Below, piece by piece: positions 34,070-44,618 of a DNA stretch of 64,000 bases. The stretch comes from Uloborus plumipes. Taxonomy: Eukaryota; Arthropoda; Arachnida; Araneae; Uloboridae. Under the pieces are notes generated by a model that ran no database searches, was not told where the DNA came from, and was given only the letters and a program-made list of their open reading frames with translations. The stretch covers positions 1 through 64,000 of the forward strand of contig JAXGGA010003050.1 of assembly GCA_038373865.1 (NCBI GenBank). The letters are read 5' to 3'. Position numbers and translations under genes: made by a program. Each line of letters opens with the position of its first letter. The first letter of the stretch is position 1.

Positions 34070-34109
34070 TCGAAATGAACGAGTTGGTGGTGTATTGCTT
34101 ATTACACTC

Positions 34110-34876
34110 TAGTTTCTCATCAACAAATGGTGTTTCTGAAACCGAAAATTACACGGCAAGAAGATCACTAAACTGTCTCCGATCATTTTACCTGTGTATA
34201 GTTTTTAGCTAAGAATGATAAAATAAAACAATAATAATAATAATATAAAAAAACGTTCAGAGCGACTGATGCTCAAATACTTCGAGTATACCTTAACAAG
34301 CTATTTTCTCTTTGTTATCCATTTAATTGGTACATAATTTTACGAATAGTGTTGGATGTTTTTTCTAACAGGGAAAGACAGAGATGATAAAAAAAGGCCG
34401 ATCTCTTTTTGAAATACAAAGGGAAAAAATGCTGATTTAGAGAAAACACGAACAATGCTGTAAGATTTTGATTTATTAGAAGAGTAAAAAACATACGCCA
34501 GAAAAAAATAAGACTTTGTCAAAAGGAAAACAGTTCTATTTTAGATAAATGATTGTTTTGATAATTTTTTAAAGTGCTGGAACAAAATGCAATTAAACTA
34601 TCAGAAAGTAAGATACTAATTAGAAATTACTTACAATATAATCTTGTTAAAAGATTTTTTTAGGACGTGCTTTCGAGTTTTTTTTTCTTTCCAATTCTCT
34701 TTTAGTATTTCATCCACAAATAAAAATGCAACAAGAAAAAAAAGTTTCAAATTAATTTATAAAAGAAGCATTAAATAAAAAAAGCTTTTATCACTTTCAT
34801 AGGTGTTAGGAAAATTACTTCTAGTCTACATGACCTTAAAAATGTACTTGTGAGAAGCGAAAAGACCATTGTAATA
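34110..34876. other. No recognisable gene
   Basis: AT-rich DNA. No repeat ends or coding motifs assigned. Confidence 0.45.
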
Positions 34877-34906
34877 TACACAGTCCAGTCACAATGTGAC
34901 CAACTG

Positions 34907-36094
34907 TCAAAAGCCTGAAAAACCACCTTTCGCAGAACGTACTGCTGCGAGACGTTTAGGAAGAGATTTATTTAGGACCCTGAAGGGCGTTCACTGGTAG
35001 TTTGAGCCATGCAGAGTCCAATGCTGTGGCCAACTGGGCTAGATTACGCGGATGAGGTTCCATGGGGCGAATAACCCGATCGAAATGGTCCTACATATTC
35101 TCGATTCTGTCTGAATCAGGAGTTTGCTGGCCAGGGAAGAAGGGTAAACTCATTACGGTGCTCTTCGATCTACGCACGTACACTGGCAGCTGTATGGCAC
35201 TTCGCATTGTCCTGCTGGTAGATGCCATCATCCTGAGGAAAAACAATGCACAAATACTGGTGGACATGGTCCGTAAAGACAGAAGATGTGTACTTGTATT
35301 AATTCATCGTGCCTTCCACTATGATGGGTGAGCCCAGAGAATGCAAGGAAAACATTCCCCAGCCCATAATGCTCCCGATGCCAGCTTGGACTGTTCCGGC
35401 AATGATTGAGGGTCTTTGGTTTCAGAGGTTTCACACCTTATACGCCAACGTCCATCTGCCCAATGGAGCATAAAAACGTGATTTACAGTAAGGGCCATGC
35501 TCCACATCAGCGTAAAACGCGACCGAAACTGAAGGCAGAAACCGAAAATCCGGGTACTTTCCATAGGAACACCATTGAATCCATTTTACGCTTCTGAGAA
35601 TTTTTCTGCTTTACGTCGATGTGGAGCAGGGCCCTAAATGCTACCTGTTGTCACTCAATAAACGTCCAGCTGCAGTACTGGCGTGCAAATGTCAGGGTTC
35701 GTTGTCGATGGACAGCAGTCAGCATAGCTGCATGAACTAGTCTTGTGTTTCGGGAGCCCATTCGCAGCAACGTCTGGTAAATAGTAGTTTGGGAGATGAT
35801 CTTGGTAGCCCCTTGGTTAATTTGGGGGGTCAGTTGCTCAACGGTAGCCCGTCTCTCAACCCGAACGCATCTCCGCAGCCGTCGTTCGCCTCTATCATCT
35901 ATGGCTCCTGGTGCACCAAATTTTCCACGTAGCTGATTTTTGGCAGTCCCATTTTGCCATGCACGGTACACTTTTACCACGATGGCAAGCGAACAGCTCA
36001 AAAACCCAGCCATTTTCGAAATGCTTCCACCCTTGGTCCAAAAGCCAACGATTATGCCCTTTTGGACGTCGGATAAATCGCCCCGTTTTGGCAT
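34907..36094 (-). pseudogene. Tc1-like transposase, disrupted by a MITE
   Basis: On the minus strand the likely start is MPKRGDLSDVQKGIIVGFWT at 36094 (the open frame extends 21 codons upstream without support). A helix-turn-helix region (GSISKMAGFLSCSLAIVVKV) is followed by NQLRGKFGAPGAIDDRGERR and TIYQTLLRMGSRNTRLVHAA, typical of the bipartite DNA-binding domain. The frame ends at about 35654. The MITE occupies 35492-35634, after which NHVFMLHWADGRWRIRCETS and QSLPEQSKLASGALWAGECF mark the region between the first and second catalytic residues. The C-terminal end (AKGGFSGF then stop) is at 34907. Frameshifts lie in the catalytic half. Confidence 0.87.
35492..35634. mobile_element. PIF/Harbinger-type MITE, 143 bp
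   Basis: The ends GGGCCATGCTCCACATCAGC and the near-exact inverted GATGTGGAGCAGGGCCC have about 17-25 bp of matching sequence. The 3-bp flank TAA is duplicated (35489-35491 and 35635-35637). A TWA duplication with GGGC termini fits PIF/Harbinger. It splits the surrounding Tc1 gene, so it is the younger insertion. Confidence 0.82.
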
Positions 36095-36360
36095 TACGCC
36101 GATGATAGAAATGGTTTCCAAAGCCCTCAAACACCCTTTATACACCCTCAACTGCATTGTGCTACCAAGTGCCTTTTGTGACTGGTAATTTGACGTCGAC
36201 GTCGAAAGTACGTTGTGGTCACATTAATATGACTGGACTGTGTATTAGCCGTGCTATGATAACAATGTGAAGATTAAAACCAGCTTTGTGTATGCAGAAT
36301 ATAATGTTCTCTTGCGTATTGCAATATGCTTCTTATCTTTCTCTGGCAAATAATCTTTTT

Positions 36361-36581
36361 TATTAAAATCAATTCACTTTGTGCAGGAGATGAATAAAAG
36401 CAAAAAACAACGTTTTAAAAGCACAAGTAGGTAAAATTTTAAAAGAGGCATACATGTTTCGAAGGCCATAGCCTCCTTCATCAGTGCCAAGCAAGAACTG
36501 ACCTTTTGAAGAAACGAGCAAGAAATGAATTTTAAAATTATACCTACTTGTGCTTTTAAAACGTTGTTTTTTTGCTTTTAT
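36361..36581. mobile_element. Short Penelope-like foldback with hammerhead, 221 bp
   Basis: It is flanked by a 10-bp duplication TAATCTTTTT (36351-36360 and 36582-36591). A left tail of about 32 bp is followed by inverted arms: AATAAAAGCAAAAAACAACG, then TTTTAAAAGCACAAGTAGGT, and the complement ending at 36581. One hammerhead lies in the loop region. The layout matches 33759-34098 and 55402-55999. Confidence 0.85.
36447..36488 (-). ncRNA. Hammerhead ribozyme, short helix I
   Basis: On the minus strand: helix I GGCA/TGCC, CTGATGA, a helix II region AGGAGGCTATGGCCTTC, GAAAC, palindromic helix III ACATGT and cleavage triplet GTA. Both conserved core strings are intact. The first helix II pair (A10.1/C11.1) is not canonical, though an inner AGGC/GCCT stem forms, so activity is less certain than for 34024-34069. 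Confidence 0.7.
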
Positions 36582-36591
36582 TAATCTTTTT

Positions 36592-37019
36592 CAATTTGCT
36601 TTATGACGGGAAGCGTTTTCTAGCGAAGTATTCCTCCCACCCCTAAAATTTAAATGCTAACGTAAAATTCGTAAAATATTTTTTCTTTGATGCTTTGATG
36701 TTCTGCTTTGATTTTAGTAGTTAATAAAACATTAAAAAAAACAGGCGAGATATTCAAAAGATAAAAGTATTGGCCCATGAAACGGTTAAAGCTTTGTCAC
36801 TTTACACCAGGTATATCGATAAGTTACTCCATAGCAGCACTGCTGCCAATGTATGGAGCACAAACTTTTAACAGTGCCCAAAACTTTCAACGGTGTAAGT
36901 GGGAGGTCAACTTATCAGATGAGCACTATTATACCTGTAGAGAACAGCTTTTTAAAGACTAAATAAAAAGCTGATAGCTTTGAGCTTATTGAGAAATGAA
37001 CCTCATTTTTATTATTATT
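36592..37019. other. No recognisable gene
   Basis: A 61-codon open frame at 36777-36962 has no recognisable motif. Nothing else assigned. Confidence 0.4.
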
Positions 37020-38706
37020 AGCTTACTTTCCCGTTAAAAATAAAAGAGACGAAAAAAGCATTAAAAGTGGCCCAATGCATCCAAAAAATATCGTCAAGTC
37101 CAAAACAAAGTCAAAAAGAAACAAAGAACAAAAAAAAAAATGAAATAAATATCGAAAAATTAAAAATTTGAAAGTAGGGTATTGAGATGGTTAATTTGTG
37201 TGTCGGTCGGTCGGTCTGTCTGTCCCCCCCCCCCTAATAACTTTTGAATGAACATTACGATTTGAACGAAATTTTTTTTGTTGGAAAGATTTCGGCGAGT
37301 GCAGCTCATTCTCAAACTTGATTTTTCGATTTGAACAATTTTTGGTTCAACTTTTAGCAGTTCAAACAACCTGTCCCGCGATACTAACTTTTTAGTTAAC
37401 AGTCCGATTTAAACAAACTTTTTTTTCTTCGAAAGATCTTTTCAAGGATACATCGTTCCCGTGTCTACATTTTCGATTTGAACAATTTTTCGTTCAACAT
37501 TGAACCGTTCAAACAAGCTGTCATCCCTAATAACTTTTGAGTGAAACGTCCAATTTAAACAAACTTTTTTTTGTTCGAAGCATCTCAGCAAGGATACTAT
37601 ATTACCGTATTTAAATTTTAAATTTGAACATTTTTGGTTCAACATTGAACCGTTCAAGCAACCTTTCCCCACCTAATAACTTTTAAGTGAACCGTCCGAA
37701 TTGAATAAACTTTTTTTTGTTCGAAAGATTTTATCAAGAATACTTCATTCCCGTTTTTAAATTTCCGATTTGAACAATTTTTCGTTCAACATTGAACCGT
37801 TCAAACAAGCTCTAACCCCTAATAACTTTTGAGTGAACAGTCCGATTTCAACAAACTTTTTTTTGTTCGAAAGATCTCGGCAAGGATACTTCATTACCTT
37901 ATTTAAATTTTCAATTTGAATATTTTTTCGTTCAATATTGAACCATTCAAGCAACCTTTTCCCACCTAATATCTTTTTAGTGAACCGTCCGAATTGAATA
38001 AGCTTTTTTTTGTTCGAAAGATTTCGGAGAGACTCATTCCCATATTTTACTTTTCAATTTGAACCATTTTTCGTCCAATAATGAACCGTTCAGAAAATTT
38101 TTTAACATGAGCGCCAACTGGGAAATTTAAATTGAATGTTGATTCTGAACTTAAAGGCAGATTTCCTTCAAACTAACTTTGTAAGAAAATGGTTTTGTTT
38201 AATTTATTATTATTTTTTTATTTTATTTTTTTGGCAGACGATTTTTTTTGTTTACAAAAATTTTTCATACACGAGAGCATTTTATTCTTTATTTATATTT
38301 AACAACTGGCAATGGGTAAAAATAAAATTCGAGAATTTTATTAACGAACGAGGGGTTTTTTTTCTTTCTTTGATTAAATGTGTTTTGATGTTCTTTGTAC
38401 TTTTATTTTATTTATTGTTTTTTTTTCTTTTGAAAACGATTGTGGAATTTTTCCACGGAAGAACTATATGTATTCTTTAAAAGGTGCGACAAAACTTTAT
38501 TTACTCGTTTATTTACTTTTTACGTGTCCATTTCATCTGATGAGAGGGGTATATTTTGCTTTTAGAAATCAGCTTTAAGTGCTATAAAGGTATGTTTGAC
38601 TTAATTTTCAGTTTCAGATATTCAAGAGAATATTGATCAGATGCTACAATGCCGATGTCGATGTATGGGAAAGTAGGCTCGTTATTTCTTGACAGAACTT
38701 CTTGTT
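37020..38706 (+). mobile_element. 1.7 kb repeat family with GGGAAAGTAGG ends (copy A)
   Basis: The left end AGCTTACTTTCCCGT and right end ATGGGAAAGTAGGCT are inverted repeats. Beyond the right one lies a conserved hairpin, TTCTTGACAGAA, followed by CTTCTTGTT. A near full-length copy in inverse orientation is at 51075-52667 and a shortened one at 33289-33624. The interior has a CTGTCTGTCC stretch and a block of 147-bp repeats. No coding domain is recognised, and the superfamily is unknown to me. Confidence 0.8.
37235..38110 (+). repeat. Six tandem units of about 147 bp inside copy A
   Basis: Units start near 37235, 37384, 37529, 37673, 37820 and 37967 with TAATAACTTTTGAGTGAAC. Each contains a TTTTTTGTTCGAAAGATCTC segment, a TTGAACAATTTTTCGTTCAA segment and ATTGAACCGTTCAAACAA. 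TTGAACCGTTCAA is nearly self-complementary. Copy B carries about four such units. Confidence 0.9.
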
Positions 38707-38751
38707 ACTAAAGTATTCTACTTATAATTGTTATTGTAATTATTATTTAGA

Positions 38752-38788
38752 GAAATAATAACAAGTTTAAAAAACTATAGCCCAACTA

Positions 38789-38829
<41 letters not shown>

Positions 38830-39350
38830 ACTGAAAGGTAAGAAACAAGGTCGGTGCAATTCAATATCATCGTCTTATTAAATAAAACAAGACGTTTGAT
38901 ATCTTAGCTATACCTGTTTATTTAGTTCTACGACTTGAACCCTCTGCAAGTTCCACATTAACAACATAATTCAATTCAAATGCTGTAGTCGTGCGTTGTC
39001 AACTACAGAAAGCAAGCATTTAAACTTGATACACAAGCAAACATATTAGTTTGATTTATATATATACAAGAATAGTAAATTAGGTTATAATGTTATTATA
39101 TCAAATTGTTTTTCTGTAGTTGACAACGCACGACTACAGCATTTGAATTGAATTATGTTGTTAATGTGGAACTTGCAGAGGGTTCAAGTCGTAGAACTAA
39201 ATAAACAGGTATAGCTAAGACATCAAACGTCTTGCTTTATTTAATAAGACGATGATATTAAATAGCATCAACCTTGTTTCTTACCTTTCAGTGTTTTTTT
39301 TTTTTTTTTTTTGTAGTTGGGCTATAGTTTTTTAAACTTGTTATTATTTC
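38752..39350. repeat. Foldback, 240-260 bp arms with 99-bp loop
   Basis: The outer arm words GAAATAATAACAAGTTTAAA and TTTAAACTTGTTATTATTTC, and the inner words GTTGTCAACTACAGAAA and TTTCTGTAGTTGACAAC, bound arms 38752-39011 and 39111-39350. Next to the outer word each arm has a long A- or T-homopolymer (38792-38828; 39295-39312). The arms read like two 3' ends of a retroelement (CTATAGCCCAACTAC then poly-A) facing each other. No hammerhead core was found. Confidence 0.88.
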
Positions 39351-39490
39351 TTACCTTTTAGAGCTTTTTTGTAGTCGGGTTACAGGTTTTCAAAACTTTT
39401 TTATTTTACCCCACTGTATATTAGCAAATGAATATACATTAAAAAATTAAATGTACATAACAAAAAAGTATGAAAAGTTGTTTGGGTAAT

Positions 39491-39826
39491 TAATTTCATG
39501 CTAAAATCTAGGTCAGCCTTAAACTGGAAATTCATTGTTGATTGCGACTTTTGTTTGAACTAATTTGAACTAAAACACACTTAGATACGAAAATACCGGT
39601 TAAAATCGGTGCTTGTCTAGGAATAATCGATTTTTCCTCTTGTTAAATTCTAGTAAAAAGTAGTCTATGACACTCGAGACTCGAAAACGAATCGATTGGC
39701 ACCTCATTCATCAAAATCGAATGAGTAGTTTAGGAGCTACGTTGGAACATCCTTAACCACAAACATAGCCAAACTGCTAAAAACATAACCCTTCCTTTAG
39801 GCTTTGCCGTAGTCGGGTAAAAAATG
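39491..39826 (+). repeat. LINE-3'-end-like repeat, copy 1
   Basis: Runs from TAATTTCATGCTAAAATCTA through CTCGAGACTCGAAAACGAAT and TAGTTTAGGAGCTACGTTGG to ACCCTTCCTTTAGGCTTTGC, ending CCGTAGTCGGGTAAAAAA. The truncated 5' side and A-rich end suggest a retroelement 3' tail. No coding. Copy 2 is 1.28 kb downstream in the same orientation. Confidence 0.6.
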
Positions 39827-40102
39827 TAGCTTGCTTTTAGCCTACTTCTTGAGATTTACGGCACCATAAAACATGTAACATTCGTCAAAGCGCATCAAAG
39901 GTTCCGAGCTTTCAAGATTTCATGTAATGTACAAAAATCATGCAATTCAAAATGAAACTTTTGCCTATTTAAATACAAGTTTTCACGTCACGAGAATCAA
40001 GTGTTGTCAAAACAAAAGCCTTGAAATTCAAGTTTAACTGGAAAAATGCATGTGCAAAATAATGAATTAAAACAAATATTTAATAACTATCTTCTATATA
40101 TA

Positions 40103-40754
40103 CAGGGTGTCCACTCCAATCGTGGACCAATAGCTAATTTCTAAACCGTTAGAGATAAGCATATAGTTTATTTAGGAAAAAATCGCAAAATTATGAAAGG
40201 AATTTTGGGTCTATTCAATGTTTTTCAAAAAATCAAATTTTGAAAGAGTTACGAAATTTAAATTTTTATACAGCCCCCCAGTCCTATCAATCATATTTAG
40301 TAAAACATTCTTGACACTGTAACGTTTAAAACTAAAAAAAAAATCACTCTTCTACCACAAAAATTGACCGAGTTATGACGTTTTGAAAAATCAAGATTTT
40401 GCATTGTTTCATGACGTCATCGAGAGATCGCTTAAGAGACCGTATGCGAAATCCTTCAAAATCTTTATTTTTCAAAACGTCATAACTCGGTCAATTTTTG
40501 TGGTAGAAGAGTGATTTTTTTTTAGTTTTAAACGTTACAGTGTCAAGAATGTTTTACTAAACATGATTGATAGGACTGGGGGGCTGTATAAAAATTTAAA
40601 TTTCGTAACTCTTTCAAAATTTGATTTTTTGAAAAACATTGAATAGACCCAAAATTCCTTTCGTAATTTAGAGATTTTTTCCTAAATGAACTATATGCTT
40701 ATCTCTAACGGTTTAGAAATTAGCTATTGGTCCACGATTGGAGTGGACACCCTG
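40103..40754. mobile_element. Palindromic MITE, 652 bp
   Basis: The ends are CAGGGTGTCCACTCCAATCG and its exact inverted copy, with TA at 40101-40102 and 40755-40756. The arms pair over about 300 bp with only scattered mismatches, leaving a loop of about 56 bp near 40402-40459 (includes CATGACGTCATCG). A transcript would fold into a near-perfect 300-bp hairpin. Confidence 0.93.
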
Positions 40755-40770
40755 TATATTGCTTTGAACT

Positions 40771-41070
40771 AATTTCATGCTAAAATCTAGGTAAGCCTTA
40801 CACTGGAAATTCATTGTTAAACACACTTAGCTCCGAAAATATCGGTAAAAATCGGTGCTTGTCTAGGAATAATCAATCTTTCCTCTTGTTAAATTCTAAT
40901 AAAAAGTAGCCTATGACACTCGAGACTCGAAAACGAATCGATTGGTACCTCATTCATCAAAATCGAATAAATAGTTTAGGAGCTACGGTGGAACATCCTT
41001 AACCACAAACATAGCCAGACTGATAAAAATATAACCCTTCCTTTAGGCTTTGCCGTAGTCGGGTAAAAAA
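40771..41070 (+). repeat. LINE-3'-end-like repeat, copy 2
   Basis: Same order and ending as 39491-39826, about 90% similar by eye, with an internal gap of about 35 bp relative to it. It starts 16 bp after the palindromic MITE. Confidence 0.6.
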
Positions 41071-41347
41071 GACTCTTTATTAGTTCTGTTTATTTTCTTC
41101 CCTCTAAAGATTTGCTAGTAGCAATGTTTGAACATTAAAATTACTATGCCAAGTAAATCAAACAAAGCCACTCTGTGGTTCATGACCTAATGCCTCGCTT
41201 ATTTATGGTTTAGGTCGCTCCAACCATAGCTCATTAGTCAGCTGATTCATAAAAATAGGAGAAAAAAAAATAAGTGAAAATTTTAGTTTCAACTATTTTT
41301 GTTAGCAGTTTTAACAAAACATGACGATTTGGCCTTATAAGGAACAT

Positions 41348-42348
41348 GGGTCCCGAATAACGCCAACTCTTAAGCAAGGATTGCCTAATAAAGGGTTAAA
41401 AACATTGAAACAAATATGTGGGTGGGGTAAAAAATCCTTCAAGCTAAAAAAATTTTAAACATTCTGTAATATCAATACATAAACATATTAAATCAGATTT
41501 AATACGCTCAAAAACATTATTAAAACTTAAAATCTTTTACGTTTATTTGAATGGAAAATAGCAAGATCAAACGTCTCGTTATTCGTTCATTATTTTTTAA
41601 TTTTTATTTATATCTGCTCACAGTTCGTGCACACGTGGGAAGTATATGCAAAATATTAGCATATAATTCATATGATACTCCGATGTCCTAATAAGGCGAA
41701 ATATTGCCCTTATTGGAGCCCTTATAAATTACATTTGAAGGAGTAAGTGGATAAAGGTGATATGTGACATTTAAATTTCGTCGATTTACACAAATGCAAA
41801 TCAATGTGTGTTCAATTGTGTTAATTCACAAACACAATTGAAGAGGCAAGTGAATAAAGGTGATATGTGACAATTTTTTTAATTTCTAGAAAAGCTTTAA
41901 AAAATATATTACCTTATATACAGTATCACCTTCATCCATGGTAAAAAGTAAGTTTTTCAAAAATTGTCACCTTTATCGACTTGCCCCTTCAATTCCAGGT
42001 AATCAAATCAGAGAAAAAAATGACAATCACCTACTTAGACTAGGCTTCAAGAAGAACAAACAATTTATTTTTTATGCTAGTAAGCTACATTGAACCATGG
42101 CAGAAATAAAACTTAAAGTTAAATAATATCATGTAATTTTTGACAAAACACTTTCGTCACATAACTGCTGCTACACTGCTCCTTGGTAATTCAAAACTGC
42201 TCACTAGTAACACTTTATCATCAGTCAGGCTTTATGATGACAATCAAATCACTATCAGGTGAATTCACTGAACACTTAATCTCAAAAAATTAAAAAAAAA
42301 CGTGGGTGGTGGGGATGGCTCTAGTGCTCAACGTGGCGTTATTCAGGG
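41348..42348. mobile_element. Pogo-like element, about 1 kb, with nested MITE
   Basis: The left end GGTCCCGAATAACGCCAAC and right end GTGGCGTTATTCAGGG are imperfect inverted repeats; TA follows the right end. It contains the MITE at 41735-41994. No transposase domain recognised. Confidence 0.55.
41735..41994. mobile_element. MITE, GTGGATAAAGGTGATATG family
   Basis: Starts TTGAAGGAGTAAGTGGATAA and ends ATCGACTTGCCCCTTCAATT. A second internal terminus (AGAGGCAAGTGAATAAAGGT) is at about 41834, giving a copy-within-copy look shared with 30640-30870. Confidence 0.82.
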
Positions 42349-42402
42349 TACAAACTTTATATAAAAATTTATTTCTCGCAATCATCACACAAATTCAATA
42401 TA

Positions 42403-42999
42403 GAGTCATTCCATAGTAACTAACGTAACATTCAGAGCTGAGTTGTAACTGTTTTTACTTGTAGCTTTAAGGATAAAAAAATATTTTTTAGTTATGCTAG
42501 TGGATTTACAATGTACATGGTATCTATGTATCATTTCTGCTAAGAATTTAAAACAAAATTACTGACAGTAGATATTTTTCAACCAAAAGGGCAGTGTGAA
42601 TAACGTACCATTTTTGCAACTCTGAAAATGAATGCTCATGTTGTGAGGCAAAAATTTCTCAAAGTTAAGCAAGTGTTAAAAATTGAATGTTATATTTGAA
42701 AAATGTGCAAAGTTGGCTTTTAAAAACATAAAACACATTTATTAAATCTTAATTTTTTTTAGTCTAAAGTGTCACTTTTACTCAAGATGTGTGACTAACG
42801 TAACCATCGAATAACAAGCAGTAAACACACATCATACTATTTATTATGTCTAATCTCAGTAATAATTACAATACTTTTTCAATTTTTTAAACTTCTTATG
42901 TTGTATGATTATTTATTTATTTATTTATTTTTTGATTTATATTTCACTGTCGGTATTTTTTTTTCTTCGGCTGAGGTTGACATTTCTATGGAATGGCCC
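42403..42999. mobile_element. TA-type MITE, 597 bp
   Basis: The left end GAGTCATTCCATAGTAAC and the right end TTTCTATGGAATGGCCC match as inverted repeats, with TA at 42401-42402 and 43000-43001. CTAACGTAAC-type words recur inside (42421, 42795) with a TTTATTTATTTATTTA run near 42910. Confidence 0.82.
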
Positions 43000-43002
43000 T
43001 AT

Positions 43003-44616
43003 AGTCTGAGAAAACAAAGGGAGTCATTTTATTACATCACGACATAATACAATACATTTTTTCTATAGAAATGCATTTCTACAATTTATTTTTTCCCAAG
43101 AAATGCATTATAAAATCTCTATCGCATTCTTTCTGGCAGTTCTAGTTAATGATTTCTTTACTTGCGATATGCTGCTGAAAGTTGAAAAGGAAAAAAAAGA
43201 AATGGCACTTACAAAAGTAAGACCTTCGCAGGCCGACATTCAATACCTGCAAATTGAAATCTGATGTTGAATACTTTCTCCTACTATGAAGCGAGATGAA
43301 GATGGAAGTAGCTGCTTCAATTACACCTGGAAATATTTTCGGCAAAGAATCATTGGATTTCTTTGTGTCTATTTTTCCCCTTTTCGTTCACTCTCGGGCT
43401 CTAAAATGAAGTGCAATGATTGCGTTTCTTAAAATATTGGATTCTTTGAGTTGCCCTTTTTGCAGGTTCGTGGGAGATAAAATGAAATTCCTTATTACGG
43501 TGTGTACTTGAGTTTAGAATCTTCATTTCAAAGATACATAAAAGATGTAACTCAATTTGCAATTATTGCGGTTTCGTGGAACTTGTCTTTGTCCACCAAG
43601 TGATGTTCCATCTAAAAAACATTTCCCAAATTTATATTCCAATAAAATAAATTTTATATATTTCTAGAGTCATTCAAGAGTGGCAAGCTATTACATTTTC
43701 TTATGGTATGTATTTGATATGGTATGTGTTTAGTCATAAAAGGTTATCTAAAGCTACGTATAACTAAAAAGTCTCCAGTAGGATTGGTTAGTTATACATT
43801 TGCTTGGAATAGAAACAAAACAAAATAAAGTACACTTAATACAAATTCATTAACTTCCATGTACGGGGTGTTTACGTAGTCTTGCAATGTTAAAAAATTA
43901 TTGCAAAAAAAAAAAAAAAAACTTAGAATTTACACATAATTATTTATCTGTTTAGATTTATTTATTTGTATCCATTTATGTATTTATTTATTTAGATTTG
44001 TTTTTTTATATCTATTTAGAGTTATTTATAAAAATTTGAAGACGTTATTAAAATTAAAAAAAAATTAAACAATCGTCCTTTTAAATTATACAAGCGCGTT
44101 TTTATTAGATTGTTTGAAACACAAACGTCCAACTGATTTCTGATTCCTTTCTGTGCCGCACCACGTGATTTATACCACCAATACGAAGTTGCGGAAAAAG
44201 CCAGAAAATATGGATGTTTGATGGGCTGCCCGTATTCAGGTCTTTTTATGAACAAAGCGAGGACTGTTTCTTGCTGATAAGAAGTTTACGAGGTCTCAGA
44301 GCAACTTGATGGCTCCTGCGAGGGGTTGGGGGAAGGATGCATCAATCTGCACACTTGGCAAATATATTGGGATTTGTTTTGCGCTGCTCTTTTGGACAGT
44401 GATACTCGAAAACAACGAAAACGCTTTTGGTGATAAATGGCGTCTAAATCTCAAGAGTTTGCATGTAATATTTACAGGAAAATAATTAAACAAATATCTA
44501 TCCTGAAGTAGAATTTAAGATTATGTGCTAAGTTGCTGTGTACTACTATGTGTTAAAAATATATATAGTCCATATAAATAAAACAGAGGATATGCGTATG
44601 CGTAAGTGTGTGTATG
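43003..44616. other. No recognisable gene
   Basis: About 1.6 kb without assigned features, with an A-run near 43904 and ATTTATTT-rich sequence near 43940-44030. Minus-strand open frames at 44022-44255 and 44296-44493 have no motif that I recognise. Confidence 0.45.
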
Positions 44617-44618
44617 TA

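Larger units (their letters stand above)
33759..34098. mobile_element. Penelope-like foldback with two hammerhead motifs
   Basis: It is flanked by an 11-bp duplication TTATTACACTC (33748-33758 and 34099-34109). A single-copy left tail of about 48 bp is followed by inverted arms: GCAATACACCGCCAACTCGT from 33805 and its complement ACGAGTTGGTGGTGTATTGC ending at 34098. Each arm carries a hammerhead motif. Penelope-like elements are known for variable-length target duplications, inverted or direct terminal copies and hammerhead ribozymes in their terminal repeats. No reverse transcriptase is present, so this is a non-autonomous form. Confidence 0.85.
34879..36242 (-). mobile_element. Complete Tc1-like transposon, 1364 bp, with MITE inside
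   Basis: The ends CACAGTCCAGTCACAATGTG and the inverted CACATTAATATGACTGGACT, then GTG, are flanked by TA at 34877-34878 and 36243-36244. The transposase lies on the minus strand. A 143-bp Harbinger-type MITE sits inside at 35492-35634. Confidence 0.92.

Noticed and set aside
35895..36188. Several overlapping open frames on both strands near 36 kb
   Set aside because: They are shadows of the Tc1 transposase N-terminal frame on the minus strand.
38535..38570. CTGATGAG word as a possible hammerhead
   Set aside because: No GAAAC with helix II pairing follows, and the word is simply part of the GGGAAAGTAGG repeat family (also at 51240 inverse).
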